Under the pieces are notes generated by a model. The model saw only the letters and a program-made list of their open reading frames with translations. It was not told the origin of the DNA and searched no databases. A stretch of 64,000 bases of DNA from Williamsia faeni (GTDB taxonomy: Bacteria > Actinomycetota > Actinomycetes > Mycobacteriales > Mycobacteriaceae), in assembly GCA_003202005.1 (NCBI GenBank), contig QJJF01000002.1, positions 558,001 through 622,000 of the forward strand. Direction: 5' to 3'. Position numbers and translations under genes: made by a program. Below, one piece after another: positions 43,327 through 52,171 of the stretch (position 1 is the first letter of the stretch; each line of letters starts with the position of its first letter).

Positions 43327-44318
43327 CGGCGTCCCTCCGCTGCGGCCAATTCGACCAACGTCTGGGTTGCGACGGATTTGACCAGTCCGATCTTGAATGC
43401 GTTGTCCGACAAAGGCTCAGCTGTGGTCAGTTCACGATCCATCGCCGCCGCGAACTCGGATCTCAGGGCTGGTCGGCCGAGCAGCGCAGCTTCGGCGCCG
43501 GTTGCGCGCCAAGGTTTGTGCGCCACCGATCCCAGAGCGATTCGCACCGCCGATACGTGCCCGTCGTCAACGGTGAGGATGGCGGCCACCGACACCAACG
43601 CGAAGGCATATGACGCCCGGTCGCGGACCTTCCGGTAGGTCGATGACCGCGCGGCCGGCAGCGGGGGAATGGTCAGCGCCGTCACCAGATCGTCGCGGCC
43701 CAGGGTGTTGTCGAATTCAGGATGCTCTCCGGGCAGACGGTAGAAATCGTTGAAGGCGACGGTTCGGCGCCCGGTGGGACCGAGCACGTCGAGTTCGGGC
43801 TCGAGCACCGCCATCGCGACAGCCATATCCGAGGGGTGGGTGGCAACGCACGCGTCGGAGGCGCCGAGAACTGCCATGTCCCGGTTGATGCCGTTGATCG
43901 CCGAGCAACCGGACCCCGGATCTCGCTTGTTGCACGCCTTGCCGGTGTCCATGAAGTAGCCGCATCGTGTGCGTTGGAACAGGTTCCCGCCGGTGGTCGC
44001 CATGTTCCGGAGTTGGCCGGAGGCGCCCGCGAGCAACGCCTTCGACAACACGGGGTACCGCGTACGCACCAGCGGATGGGCGGCCAGGTCACTGTTTCGG
44101 ACGGTCGCACCGATCCGCAGGCCGCCGCCGTCTGCGTTCGAGATCTCATCGAGGGGAAGCGATCCGATGTCGATGAGCGTCTCCGGTTCGACGACACCGA
44201 GCTTCATCAGATCCACGAGGTTGGTTCCGCCGGCCAGGATGCGTGCGTCCGGATCAGAGCCCAAGCGCTCGACGGCGGCGTCAGCACTGGTGGCCGCCAC
44301 GTAGTCAAAGGTTTTCAT
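43323..44318 (-). CDS. Molybdenum hydroxylase FAD subunit with extra Fe-S insertion (PaoB-like)
   Basis: This 331-residue FAD-binding subunit has ILAGGTNLVDLMKLG (FAD pyrophosphate loop) and ATTGGNLFQRTRC. The insertion RCGYFMDTGKACNKRDPGSGC supplies several Cys residues and corresponds to the extra [4Fe-4S] site of PaoB-type and 4-hydroxybenzoyl-CoA-reductase-type subunits. ATG 44318 overlaps the stop of the 2Fe-2S subunit gene. It is the middle gene of the three-gene operon. Confidence 0.92.
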   Translation of the reverse strand: MKTFDYVAATSADAAVERLGSDPDARILAGGTNLVDLMKLGVVEPETLIDIGSLPLDEISNADGGGLRIGATVRNSDLAAHPLVRTRYPVLSKALLAGASGQLRNMATTGGNLFQRTRCGYFMDTGKACNKRDPGSGCSAINGINRDMAVLGASDACVATHPSDMAVAMAVLEPELDVLGPTGRRTVAFNDFYRLPGEHPEFDNTLGRDDLVTALTIPPLPAARSSTYRKVRDRASYAFALVSVAAILTVDDGHVSAVRIALGSVAHKPWRATGAEAALLGRPALRSEFAAAMDRELTTAEPLSDNAFKIGLVKSVATQTLVELAAAEGRR

Positions 44319-44890
44319 GCCATGTCCTGTCCGGTGTCGGCAGCCACACTTCGGACCGCAGCGAGAATATTCACATACGCACCGCAACGACAGATGTTCC
44401 CGCTCAGGCGCTCACGGATTTCGGTATCGCTCAGAACCACGTCGACGGGTTCGTCGATGTCCGCTGTCGCGGCACTGGGCCAGCCGCGTTTGACCTCGTC
44501 GAGCATCCCGACTGCGGAGCAGATCTGACCGGGCGTGCAGTAGCCGCATTGGAACCCGTCATGGTTCACGAATGCTTCTTGCAATGCGGTACCCGATCCC
44601 ATCTCGGAGATCCCCTCGATGGTCGTGATCTGCTGCCCCTGCGCGGCAACGGCGAACGTCAGGCAACTCAGGACGCGCCGGTCGTCCACCAGAACTGTGC
44701 ACGCACCACATTGACCACGGTCGCAGCCCTTCTTGGATCCGGTCAGGTCCAAGTGGTCCCGCAGCGCATCCAAAAGTGTTGTGCGCTGGTCACATTCAAT
44801 CTCTCGATCACCCCCGTTGACGTGCAGAACGAGATGCACGTCGGCGGATGCGCCGGAGTTTTCGATGCTGGATGCGGGCTGATCGTCCAT
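44315..44890 (-). CDS. Molybdenum hydroxylase 2Fe-2S subunit (PaoA-like)
   Basis: This 191-residue small subunit carries two [2Fe-2S] clusters. The plant-type cluster ligands are in GCDRGQCGACTVLVDDRRVLSC. The helical C-terminal cluster is in FQCGYCTPGQIC and NICRCGAY. ATG 44890 (MDDQPASSIENSG) is preferred; the frame is open to 44959. It is the first gene of the operon, divergent from the GltS-like gene. No twin-arginine signal is visible in the chosen protein, unlike E. coli PaoA. Confidence 0.92.
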   Translation of the reverse strand: MDDQPASSIENSGASADVHLVLHVNGGDREIECDQRTTLLDALRDHLDLTGSKKGCDRGQCGACTVLVDDRRVLSCLTFAVAAQGQQITTIEGISEMGSGTALQEAFVNHDGFQCGYCTPGQICSAVGMLDEVKRGWPSAATADIDEPVDVVLSDTEIRERLSGNICRCGAYVNILAAVRSVAADTGQDMA

Positions 44891-45008
44891 TGCCGGCGGG
44901 TACCCGGTCGGACCTGGCGGCAAACAGGACCGGCCAGTTTGCAAGCTGGCCGGTATCAAGATGGCGACATCGGGGCATGGGTCCTCGGGGTCGGTTTACG
45001 CTGGCGTC

Positions 45009-46586
45009 ATGACTCGGGTTTCTACTGCTGTGGCAGCGGCAGCCGCGTCGGCGGCAGGCGCTGTGGTTGTGCGTGATCTTTTTCAGCGCAAGCACGCGTT
45101 GCTGCGCAACTTTCCCCTGGTCGGGCATGCCCGGTACCTGATCGAATCTGTCGGGCCGGAGATGCGGCAGTACCTCGTCGCGGCGAACAACGAGGAGCGT
45201 CCCTTCACCCGCGATCAACGTCGGTGGGTGTACGCCTCGGCAAAGAAAGAGAACAACTATTTCGGCTTCGGCACCGACAACGATATGGAATACACGGCCG
45301 GCTATCCGGTGATCAAGCATCGCACCTTCGGTCGTGCGGTACCACCGTCGGCGCCGGGTGCAGCGCACGAGATCGAGGTGCCGTGCGCGAAGGTGATCGG
45401 TGCCGCGCGGCGCAGGCCCGGCGCGTTTCGGCCGGCTTCGGTGGTCAATATCTCGGCGATGAGCTACGGGTCGCTGTCCGGCAACGCAGTGGAAGCCCTG
45501 AACCGGGGTGCTGCGCTGGCCGGATGCCTGCACAACACCGGGGAGGGGGGTATTTCGCGCTATCACCGACATGGCGGGGAACTGATCTTTCAGATCGGTA
45601 CCGCCTACTTCGGCTGCCGCGACGAACAGGGCCGCTTCAGTCTGGACAAGCTCAAGGACGTGGTCACCGGCGCGCCGGTGCGGGCGTTGGAGATCAAGCT
45701 CAGCCAGGGCGCCAAGCCCAGCCTGGGCGGCCTGCTGCCGGCCCCCAAGGTTTCAGCGGAGATCGCTGCAGCCCGCGGCGTTGAGCAGGGGCGTGACTGC
45801 ATCAGTCCCTCACGGCACGCGGAGTTCTCCGACACCGATAGCCTGCTCGACTGGGTCGAACTACTCGCTGCCGAAACAGGCCTTCCGGTGGGGATCAAGG
45901 CGGCAGTCGGTGATCTTGATTTCTGGTACGAACTCGCCGACCTGATGAACCAGTCCGGGCGAGGGGTGGACTTCGTGACCATCGATGGTGGTGAGGGCGG
46001 CACCGGTGCCGCACCATTGATCTTCACCGACAGCGTGTCGCTGCCATTCCAGCTCGGGTTCGCCCGGGTATACCGCATTTTCGCCGAGCGGGGACTGCAC
46101 GAGGACATCACCTTTATCGGCAGCGGCAAGCTCGGGCTTCCCGACAACGCGGTCGTTGGGTTCGCGCTCGGCTGCGACATGATCAACATCGCACGCGAAG
46201 CGATGCTGGCGATCGGATGTATCCAGGCCCAAAAGTGCCATACCGACACCTGTCCGACCGGGGTCGCTACCCAGAACAGCTGGTTGGCCCGCGGCTTGGT
46301 GCCTGAGGTCAAGGCCGAAAGGGCGGCGAACTACATCAAGACATTGCGCCGCGACCTCGTCAAAGTGGCCCAGGCGTGCGGCGTCGAGCACCCCGGGCTC
46401 ATCGACACCACGTCGGTCGATATTCTTCAGGGCCGTACCAGCTCGACACCCCTGCACGAGGTCTACCGTTACACACCGGACATGGGCGTTCCCTCCCTCG
46501 CCGACCGCGAGGAAATCATCCGCTTGATGACCATCGACTCCTCGCAGGGTGGTTCAGCGCCACCGTCGCAGTCTGCCGCTGACTAA
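45009..46586 (+). CDS. FMN-binding glutamate synthase-family protein
   Basis: This 525-residue protein resembles the central FMN and synthase domains of glutamate synthase large subunit, without the amidotransferase part. It has NISAMSYGSLSGNAVEALNRGA, GEGGISRYH, TIDGGEGGTGAAPLIF and the Cys cluster CIQAQKCHTDTCPTGVATQ. A short hydrophobic N-terminal segment (AVAAAAASAAGAVVV) could anchor it in the membrane. Stand-alone proteins of this type are widespread and their reaction is unknown; ammonia-dependent glutamate synthesis is one possibility. ATG 45009 is used. Confidence 0.9.
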   Translation: MTRVSTAVAAAAASAAGAVVVRDLFQRKHALLRNFPLVGHARYLIESVGPEMRQYLVAANNEERPFTRDQRRWVYASAKKENNYFGFGTDNDMEYTAGYPVIKHRTFGRAVPPSAPGAAHEIEVPCAKVIGAARRRPGAFRPASVVNISAMSYGSLSGNAVEALNRGAALAGCLHNTGEGGISRYHRHGGELIFQIGTAYFGCRDEQGRFSLDKLKDVVTGAPVRALEIKLSQGAKPSLGGLLPAPKVSAEIAAARGVEQGRDCISPSRHAEFSDTDSLLDWVELLAAETGLPVGIKAAVGDLDFWYELADLMNQSGRGVDFVTIDGGEGGTGAAPLIFTDSVSLPFQLGFARVYRIFAERGLHEDITFIGSGKLGLPDNAVVGFALGCDMINIAREAMLAIGCIQAQKCHTDTCPTGVATQNSWLARGLVPEVKAERAANYIKTLRRDLVKVAQACGVEHPGLIDTTSVDILQGRTSSTPLHEVYRYTPDMGVPSLADREEIIRLMTIDSSQGGSAPPSQSAAD

Positions 46587-47054
46587 TTCCACACATCCAG
46601 CAGTGGAAATTTACGGCCCGCCAGATAACTTGTTGCACGACAACGGATTAGTCCACCGATAGGATGTCGGGCAATGGACGAACTTGTCTGTTGGCAAACC
46701 AAAACTGGCCCTGCACAGCATATTTGTCATTTGACCTTGTGACCTCGCTGGTCGGCAATGTAGCCGGTCTCATCCTTCACAGCCGCACCAGGCGTCACTG
46801 CGACAAATAGGGTAGGGGTCCTGGTGAATGTTGGGGACAGTTCCAAAAATGTTGCAGCGCAACCGGTAACGCAATGATCTTCGCGAGTCGGTATCGGGCC
46901 CGAACCAGCCGACCAGATCCGAAGGGTGTTGACTGGCCGACGGCCGCGCGGTTGTTTTATTGGCGTGCGCGGCGTTCACTTGAAGAGCCACCAATACCCG
47001 CTTCGCGACGACGCTTCGAGAAGCGGTCACAACAGTCGAGGAGGCCAGATCATC
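46587..47054. other. 468-base gene-free gap with palindromic leader before the DUF1059 gene
   Basis: No convincing coding frame is seen here, and base composition is less GC-rich than the flanks. A weak hairpin TTCCAC-N10-GTGGAA at 46587-46608 follows the GltS-like gene and may be a terminator. A TTGACT at 46929-46934 could be a -35 box. CGCTTC-GA-GAAGCG at 47012-47025 is a perfect palindrome 30 bases before the next start. Confidence 0.5.
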
Positions 47055-47249
47055 ATGCGCTATGTAGTGGATTGTCGTGAGCAGCCGAGTGAGAACAACT
47101 GCACGCTGACGATTGCCGGTGAAAAAGAAGAGGTACTCAAAGCCGCCGTGGAGCACGCCATCTCCTCGCACGGCCACACTGATTCGGAGGAACTTCGCTC
47201 AGGAATCGAGAGCGGGCTCAAGCCCGAGCAGACCGCCGCTGCGTCGTAG
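47055..47249 (+). CDS. DUF1059 family small protein
   Basis: This 64-residue acidic soluble protein is of the DUF1059 type: RYVVDCREQPSENNCTLTIAGEKEEVLKAAVEHAISSHGH. Members are widespread in actinobacteria and have no known function. ATG 47055 follows GAGGAGG. The long leader with a palindrome at 47012-47025 suggests that expression is regulated; the signal is unknown. Confidence 0.85.
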   Translation: MRYVVDCREQPSENNCTLTIAGEKEEVLKAAVEHAISSHGHTDSEELRSGIESGLKPEQTAAAS

Positions 47250-47392
47250 CTGGGTGGCGACCTGGACACCGCGGTCTCAGCTGGGCCTGAGCCTGGTCTC
47301 AGCAGGCGCGGCGTACTGACGCGCGCACCTCGGAGGTTCCCCATGGATCTCGTGAACGATAAAGTGCGGCCGACCGCGCAGCATTCGCACGC

Positions 47393-48109
47393 ATGTGCGA
47401 ATATGGCAGCGTGAACTCGCGTGGAAAGTCCGGATTGACTACCGATGACCTGGAATCGCTGGCCACGGCACTTGCCGCAGGCAAGCGGGTCACGGTCTAT
47501 CTCCGTGATCCGATGCCGTCGCTCGATCTCCCCGCTGGAGCATCGGCGCGCGTAGTGTCTGTCGACGGGTCAACGGTGACGGTAAGCCCGAAAGGTGTCG
47601 ACGATCAATTGCCGTTCGAGGCCGATGAACTGCAGAAGACTCGTGCAACAGCAACTTCCACGGCGCCGGCACGTCCGCGGCCGGTCAAGGCGACGTCCGC
47701 ACCATCAGTCGCCACGAGGTCACCGAGAACCGTTGCGACGGAATCGAAGCCGGAACCCGAACCCGCGAAGTCGAGACCAGTGGAACAGAAATCATCCCCG
47801 CCAAGAGCGCCACGCCGCACCAAGACTTCAACCGCCGCAGTTAGTGTCACCGTTACGTCGGTGGGCGAGAGCACCTGGACGGTGTCGGTGTCGCACGGCA
47901 GCAAGAAGCAGGGCAAGCCCACCGAGGTCACCTCGGACCGGGTGGCGCGAGCGATGCACGCGCTCGGCGACGACGCCGCGATTACGGCGGTCGACGCGGT
48001 CATCGAGTCGGCACGGGCGGCGGCCCAGAAAAGAATTGAGGAGCTCAGCCATGAGCTCGAAGCAGCGCGAGCAGTGCTGGCACATCTCGACGTACAGGAC
48101 CCTGACTAA
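47393..48109 (+). CDS. Conserved hypothetical protein (DUF6319-like)
   Basis: This protein of about 238 residues has three parts. A small N-terminal domain (KRVTVYLRDPMPSLDLPAGASARVVSVDGSTVTVSPKG) looks like a compact beta fold. A basic Pro/Ala/Ser/Lys-rich linker follows at about residues 82-145. The C-terminal domain has EVTSDRVARAMHALGDDAAITAVDAVIESARAAAQKR and an acidic helix. I recall similar proteins under DUF6319, but the assignment is from memory. The start may instead be GTG 47411. It could be a nucleoid- or envelope-associated protein; no function is assigned. Confidence 0.75.
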   Translation: MCEYGSVNSRGKSGLTTDDLESLATALAAGKRVTVYLRDPMPSLDLPAGASARVVSVDGSTVTVSPKGVDDQLPFEADELQKTRATATSTAPARPRPVKATSAPSVATRSPRTVATESKPEPEPAKSRPVEQKSSPPRAPRRTKTSTAAVSVTVTSVGESTWTVSVSHGSKKQGKPTEVTSDRVARAMHALGDDAAITAVDAVIESARAAAQKRIEELSHELEAARAVLAHLDVQDPD

Positions 48110-48152
48110 CTGATAGCGAGTCCGTAGCAGGTGGACTCGCCTTCCCATTTTG

Positions 48153-48165
48153 CGTCACAGTGACG
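48153..48165. promoter_or_regulatory. CGTCAC palindrome upstream of the small secreted protein
   Basis: CGTCAC-A-GTGACG at 48153-48165 is a perfect inverted repeat, about 100 bases before the secreted-protein start. A near-identical element with similar flanks occurs at 48646-48659, so both may be sites for the same DNA-binding protein. Confidence 0.45.
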
Positions 48166-48261
48166 ATAACTGACCTTGATTGCCCACGTACATCGCGGGT
48201 AACACGTGATTGCCAGACGCCGATTACCACGTCACACGACAAACCACTGATAGGCAGCGGG

Positions 48262-48603
48262 ATGGAAAACGGTAGAAGGATCGCGGCTGGAGCATTCGCG
48301 CTCGCGCTCATGGCCGGTGCGGGTGCGGCCACGGCAGGACAAGCGAGTGCGGCACCCGCGGGATGTTCGATCTACGACTACCGACATGGCGTGTCCGCCA
48401 ACTGTCCACCCGGGAGTCGGTACGTCATAGAACTCGACTGCCTAGGTCTCGGGCGCAATACCGGTGAGACTGCCAGTGTGCGAATTTTTTACCACCGCAC
48501 CAGCGGGCTGGCAGACCAGACAGGCTTCGCGGGGGTGGACTGCGGTCAGGGGAGCTACATCGGGATTGGCCTCGTGACCGGGGCCTGGATCCGATATCTC
48601 TAG
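48262..48603 (+). CDS. Small secreted protein of unknown function
   Basis: This 113-residue protein has a clear signal peptide: MENGRR, then the hydrophobic core IAAGAFALALMAGAGA, with cleavage probably after QASA near residue 30. The mature 80 or so residues contain four Cys residues that could form two disulphides (GCSIYDY, NCPPGS, LDCLGLG, VDCGQG). There is a basic YHRTSG patch and a C-terminal AWIRYL. Similar small exported Cys proteins are common in Mycobacteriales and uncharacterised. ATG 48262 follows a weak purine-rich AGCGGG. Confidence 0.78.
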   Translation: MENGRRIAAGAFALALMAGAGAATAGQASAAPAGCSIYDYRHGVSANCPPGSRYVIELDCLGLGRNTGETASVRIFYHRTSGLADQTGFAGVDCGQGSYIGIGLVTGAWIRYL

Positions 48604-48948
48604 CCGATACGGCGTTGTTCACTCATGTAGCCACCCCTTGGTTTTCGTCACATGTGACGATTCGACTGGCAATCACGTTGTGCTGCAATGCCTTTCTGTT
48701 CGAGAGCCGTCGAGGCAGCTGTGGTCAATTCCTCAAGGCGTGCATCGACAGCTCAGATGGCAGACCCGCAGATTGCCGGCACATTGAAACGAACGGTCGA
48801 TACTTCGGATCCGCGGTCGGCGTGCGATGCGAGTTATCTGACCCGTGTCGAGGCGGTCGTTTGGATTGAGTCGCGTCAGCCCGCAACAGTGTCTGCAAGA
48901 TGAGGTACTGAGAGACCACCTACTCACGCGCCGATAAGAAACATTATG
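48604..48948. other. 345-base gene-free gap
   Basis: No coding frame with convincing composition was found. The region holds the palindrome CGTCACATGTGACG at 48646-48659, followed by GACTGGCAATCACG, whose reverse complement (CGTGATTGCCAG) occurs at about 48202-48213 upstream of the secreted-protein gene. Confidence 0.5.
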
Positions 48949-49185
48949 TCAAGTAGAGGCTTGAAAGTGTTGGTCATCGGCCATGACCGCCGAGACGACC
49001 GCGACAAGTACGTCGTCCTTGTCCCCGAAATACCAATAGATCGTATTGGCGGCCACCCCGGCTTCCTTGGCCAACTTGTTCATCGACGTCGAGTCGTATC
49101 CGTCCTCGAGGAACAGTGCCCGCGCAGCGGCGACGATCTCCTCCCGCTTCTCGCCAGCAGGTTGCGGCTTGTTGTTCCGCGCCAC
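48949..49185 (-). pseudogene. Truncated TetR family regulator gene
   Basis: Only the N-terminal HTH region of a TetR regulator is present: REEIVAAARALFLEDGYDSTSMNKLAKEAGVAANTIYWYFGDKDDVLVAV, then a stop after ADDQHFQAST. The product is about 78 residues from GTG 49185 (after GGAGGTGA), versus about 190 normally, so the ligand-binding domain is gone. DNA binding without dimerisation is improbable. The divergent promoter with its 9+9 palindrome survives next to it. Confidence 0.75.
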
Positions 49186-49210
49186 GGAAGAACTCACCTC
49201 CACGCGAATT

Positions 49211-49235
49211 GCATCTTGAACGACAATCAAGATGC
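49211..49235. promoter_or_regulatory. Palindromic operator beside the truncated TetR gene
   Basis: GCATCTTGA-N7-TCAAGATGC at 49211-49235 is a perfect 9+9 inverted repeat 25 bases upstream of the truncated TetR start. It is the expected position for an autoregulatory and divergent operator. Confidence 0.65.
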
Positions 49236-49249
49236 TGTTAGCTTGTTGA

Positions 49250-49417
49250 ACAGTCACACCGATCGACAAAGCTCAGGCGGTCGCCCGCCGCATCCCGAAA
49301 GGTGAAGTCCACACCTACGACATCGGCCACTTCGAGCCCTACCTCGATCCGTACTTCGACACCATCGTCGGCGACCAGATCGAATTCCTCGACCGCCACG
49401 TAGGAGAGGCGCGATGA
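49250..49417 (+). pseudogene. C-terminal remnant of an alpha/beta hydrolase
   Basis: The frame encodes IDKAQAVARRIPKGEVHTYDIGHFEP and then a tail QIEFLDRHVGEAR, which looks like the last 50 residues of an alpha/beta hydrolase with the catalytic His in GHFEPY. It has no start codon and no upstream domain, and is closed by a stop just before base 49250. Its TGA overlaps the ATG of the downstream SDR gene (ATGA), a relic of an operon. Confidence 0.7.
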
Positions 49418-50211
49418 CCGCGAACACGCGCCGCCGGACAGCCCTCGTGACGGGCGCTTCCGCGGGAATCGGTACCGCATTCGCCCGACACCTCGCCGAA
49501 CAGAACCACGACCTCATCCTGGTTGCGCGACGAGCCGACCGGCTCGATGCACTCGCAACCGAACTGCACCGGCACCACGGGGTACGCGCAGAGATCATCG
49601 CAGCCGACCTCAGCGACCCTGCTACTCCCGCCGCGATCGTCGACCGCGCACGTGAATTGGCCATGCCCGTCGACGTTCTCGTCAACAACGCAGGATTGTC
49701 CTCCAGTACGAAGTTTTCCGACACACCCTGGGAATCGGTTGCCGCCGAACTCCAACTCATGGTGACCGCGGTGACCGAGCTGACCCACCGTGTGATCCCC
49801 GACATGAAAACTCGGCGCTGGGGACGCATCGTCAACCTGTCGTCCCTCGCAGCGGTGTCCCCTCCGGGAGAAGGCCTGCTGTACACCGGCATCAAAACCT
49901 ACGTCCTGAACATGTCCCAATCGCTCGACATGGAACTCAAACCCCACGGAATTCACGTAACAGCACTCTGCCCAGGCTTCACACACAGCGAATTTCACGA
50001 CGTCATGGGCACGCGCGACGCCGCAGACCGGCTACCAGGCTTCATGTGGCAGCAACCCGAAGCCGTCGTCCGCGAAGGCTGGGCTGCGGTCACCGCAGGA
50101 AAACCCGTCTGCATCCCCGGAGCCGTCAACAAGATCTCCGCAGCGGCCATGCGCCCCATCCCCGGACGAATCGGTTACTACCTCGGGCGCACACTCAACC
50201 CGTTCAAATAG
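49414..50211 (+). CDS. Short-chain dehydrogenase/reductase
   Basis: This 265-residue SDR has TGASAGIGTAFARHLAE, LVNNAGLSSSTKF, NLSSLAAV and the catalytic YTGIKTYV. The C-terminal part (GRIGYYLGRTLNPFK) is of the type seen in membrane-associated SDRs of Mycobacteriales. ATG 49414 overlaps the stop of the hydrolase remnant. It once formed an operon with that hydrolase under the neighbouring TetR gene; the reading frame here is intact. Confidence 0.9.
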   Translation: MTANTRRRTALVTGASAGIGTAFARHLAEQNHDLILVARRADRLDALATELHRHHGVRAEIIAADLSDPATPAAIVDRARELAMPVDVLVNNAGLSSSTKFSDTPWESVAAELQLMVTAVTELTHRVIPDMKTRRWGRIVNLSSLAAVSPPGEGLLYTGIKTYVLNMSQSLDMELKPHGIHVTALCPGFTHSEFHDVMGTRDAADRLPGFMWQQPEAVVREGWAAVTAGKPVCIPGAVNKISAAAMRPIPGRIGYYLGRTLNPFK

Positions 50212-50281
50212 AGACAACTCACCCGTTGGGGGCTTCCTTCGCCCCCGCCTGCTATATCGATGAGCGTGGCATCCTGGTGCG

Positions 50282-51024
50282 ATGGCACCTGTGATCGAGG
50301 AGTTTCCCGACCTCGGTATCCGGCGCGTGTCGAGGTGGTGCTTCAACACCTACATTCTTGACGGTGACGATGGTCAGCTCGTCATCGTCGACCCAGGTAT
50401 CCCACACATCGCGCGAGACGTCGACAACCTACTGGCGGACACGGGTAGGCCGGTGGCCTGCGTGACAGCAACTCACGGCCACCCCGATCACGTTGCTGGT
50501 GCGCCGTTCCTCGCGCAACGCCACAACGCGCCCATCCACCTGCCCGCCACCACAATGACCTACCTCGACGGTATTAAACCGCGCACCCCCAGCGTCGCCA
50601 AGCTGATACGCACCTGGCGGCTGTTGTTTGGGCAGCCCTTCGACGGCCGCGCCTCACGGGGTTCGTACAAGCTTCGTCAACAGTCGGTTTCGGAACCTCC
50701 CGCGGAATGCTCTGGCCCAGCTCTCGCCCCACTGGGTCAGCCCTTACCGATGGAGACCCACTACCCGGAGCATCGCAATGGACTGTGATCACCAGTCCCG
50801 GCCACACCGATGACCACATCGCTTTCTGGAACGCCCGAACTCACACGCTTCTTTCTGGCGATGCAATTCTTAGCATCAAAGGCAAACCGGTAGACGCACC
50901 CGACACCATCGACGCTGTCGACGCTGAACACACCCGCAGCCGCCTGCACGCCCTTCCAGTGCACGCCATGCTCCCCGGGCACGGCACACCCCTGCACCAC
51001 CCCTGGTCTACGCGCGCCCGCTAA
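50282..51024 (+). pseudogene. Metallo-beta-lactamase-fold hydrolase gene with frameshift
   Basis: The first frame (50282 to about 50650) encodes an MBL-fold start with the metal motif THGHPDHVAG and RRVSRWCFNTYILDG. The family then continues in another frame (to 51024) with GFGTSRGMLWPSS, SPGHTDDHIAFW and AMLPGHGTPL. A one-step frameshift near 50645-50656 joins them. In the first frame translation would run on with unrelated residues to 50788. Either the gene is broken or there is a sequencing error. Confidence 0.75.
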
Positions 51025-51139
51025 CCGCGAACGCCCTCGGGGCGCGTCAAAGTGGGAGCGGCACAGAGTGTTCGCTGATGCTAGGCAATGTCAAGAAAAC
51101 TCGACATTGTGAGAGGCTCGAAGTGACTGGCAAAACCGT

Positions 51140-52027
51140 TTAGTTCCAGCCCGCCGTCTCCGCCGCCGCGCGGTGGGTTTGTGCGAGGAACTTCAGAACC
51201 ATGGCATCTGGATCCGCTGCTTGTCGCACGAGGTGATAAGGCAGCACATACTCCCCCAGCGCGGTGTCCCAGTGAGCAGGGGCTTCGACCGCCGGATGTG
51301 TGTCGTACCCGTCGGGATGGGGGTAGGCGTACGCGTAGAAGACGCCTTCCTCGGCGCCACCGGGCCAGTAGCCTGCGCTTGAGACCTCGTCGCTGTAGGC
51401 CTCGTGCATGACCCAGTCGGGGCAGTTCGGAACACCACCGGGATGCTGGGGTGCAGACCTTCCCGAGAACCGTGTGACGGCCAGATCGAATGCGCCCCAA
51501 AAGAAATGAACGGGTGAGGATTTTCCTCGGAACTCACCACGGAACTTTGAAAAGACACCATGCGCAGTGACGAGCGACCGCCAGAAGCGTGATACGGCGT
51601 CCGCGTCGTACGAGGCATGGGCGGTGTCCTCGGCGAATGGGGTCGCATTGGGCACTTCGACGGGGGTTCCGACTATCGCGATATCGAATCCGAGATCAGC
51701 TAGGTGGCCGGTGTACTCGGTGTAGAAGTCGGCAACGGTCCGGGGTTCAAGCTTCATCCGACGGGTGCTGCCGTCGGTGACCAGGATCAGTAACTCGTGC
51801 CCCAGGAAGTCAAAGCGAATCTCGAGGCCGCGGTTACCGGCGATCATCAGGGACGTGGTGAGTCCTCGTGCGTCCACGTACAGCGGAACTCCCCACCAGT
51901 GGTTGATCTCCGGACCGAGAGCCATGCGCGTCTTGCCGACGATCTGAGTCCACAGCTGAAGCGTGTCCCGGGTGTCGATCCACGAATCCAACGGTAGTGC
52001 AGGCCAAGCGTCGTGTCGGGTTTCCAT
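51140..52027 (-). CDS. DUF5996 family protein
   Basis: This 295-residue soluble protein matches the DUF5996 family pattern: AWPALPLDSWIDTRDTLQLWTQIVGKTRMAL, NHWWGVPLYVDARGLTTS and HFFWGAFDLAVTRFSGR. No catalytic motif or metal site is recognised. ATG 52027 (METRHDAWPALPL) is the family start, and the longer frame to 52150 is ignored. The family is widespread in actinobacteria and proteobacteria and has no known function. It lies alone amid decayed genes yet is intact. Confidence 0.87.
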   Translation of the reverse strand: METRHDAWPALPLDSWIDTRDTLQLWTQIVGKTRMALGPEINHWWGVPLYVDARGLTTSLMIAGNRGLEIRFDFLGHELLILVTDGSTRRMKLEPRTVADFYTEYTGHLADLGFDIAIVGTPVEVPNATPFAEDTAHASYDADAVSRFWRSLVTAHGVFSKFRGEFRGKSSPVHFFWGAFDLAVTRFSGRSAPQHPGGVPNCPDWVMHEAYSDEVSSAGYWPGGAEEGVFYAYAYPHPDGYDTHPAVEAPAHWDTALGEYVLPYHLVRQAADPDAMVLKFLAQTHRAAAETAGWN

Positions 52028-52171
52028 AGGCCCATGATCCCCGACGGCACTCAACGCGCGCCAAGGATCAGATATCCATCGACTCAGCGGGGTTGGTGGC
52101 TCGGCGACGCCGCCATGACCACGTGGGTCGTTGACCAGTGCCACAATCAATGTGGGGCTACGTGTTCACGG

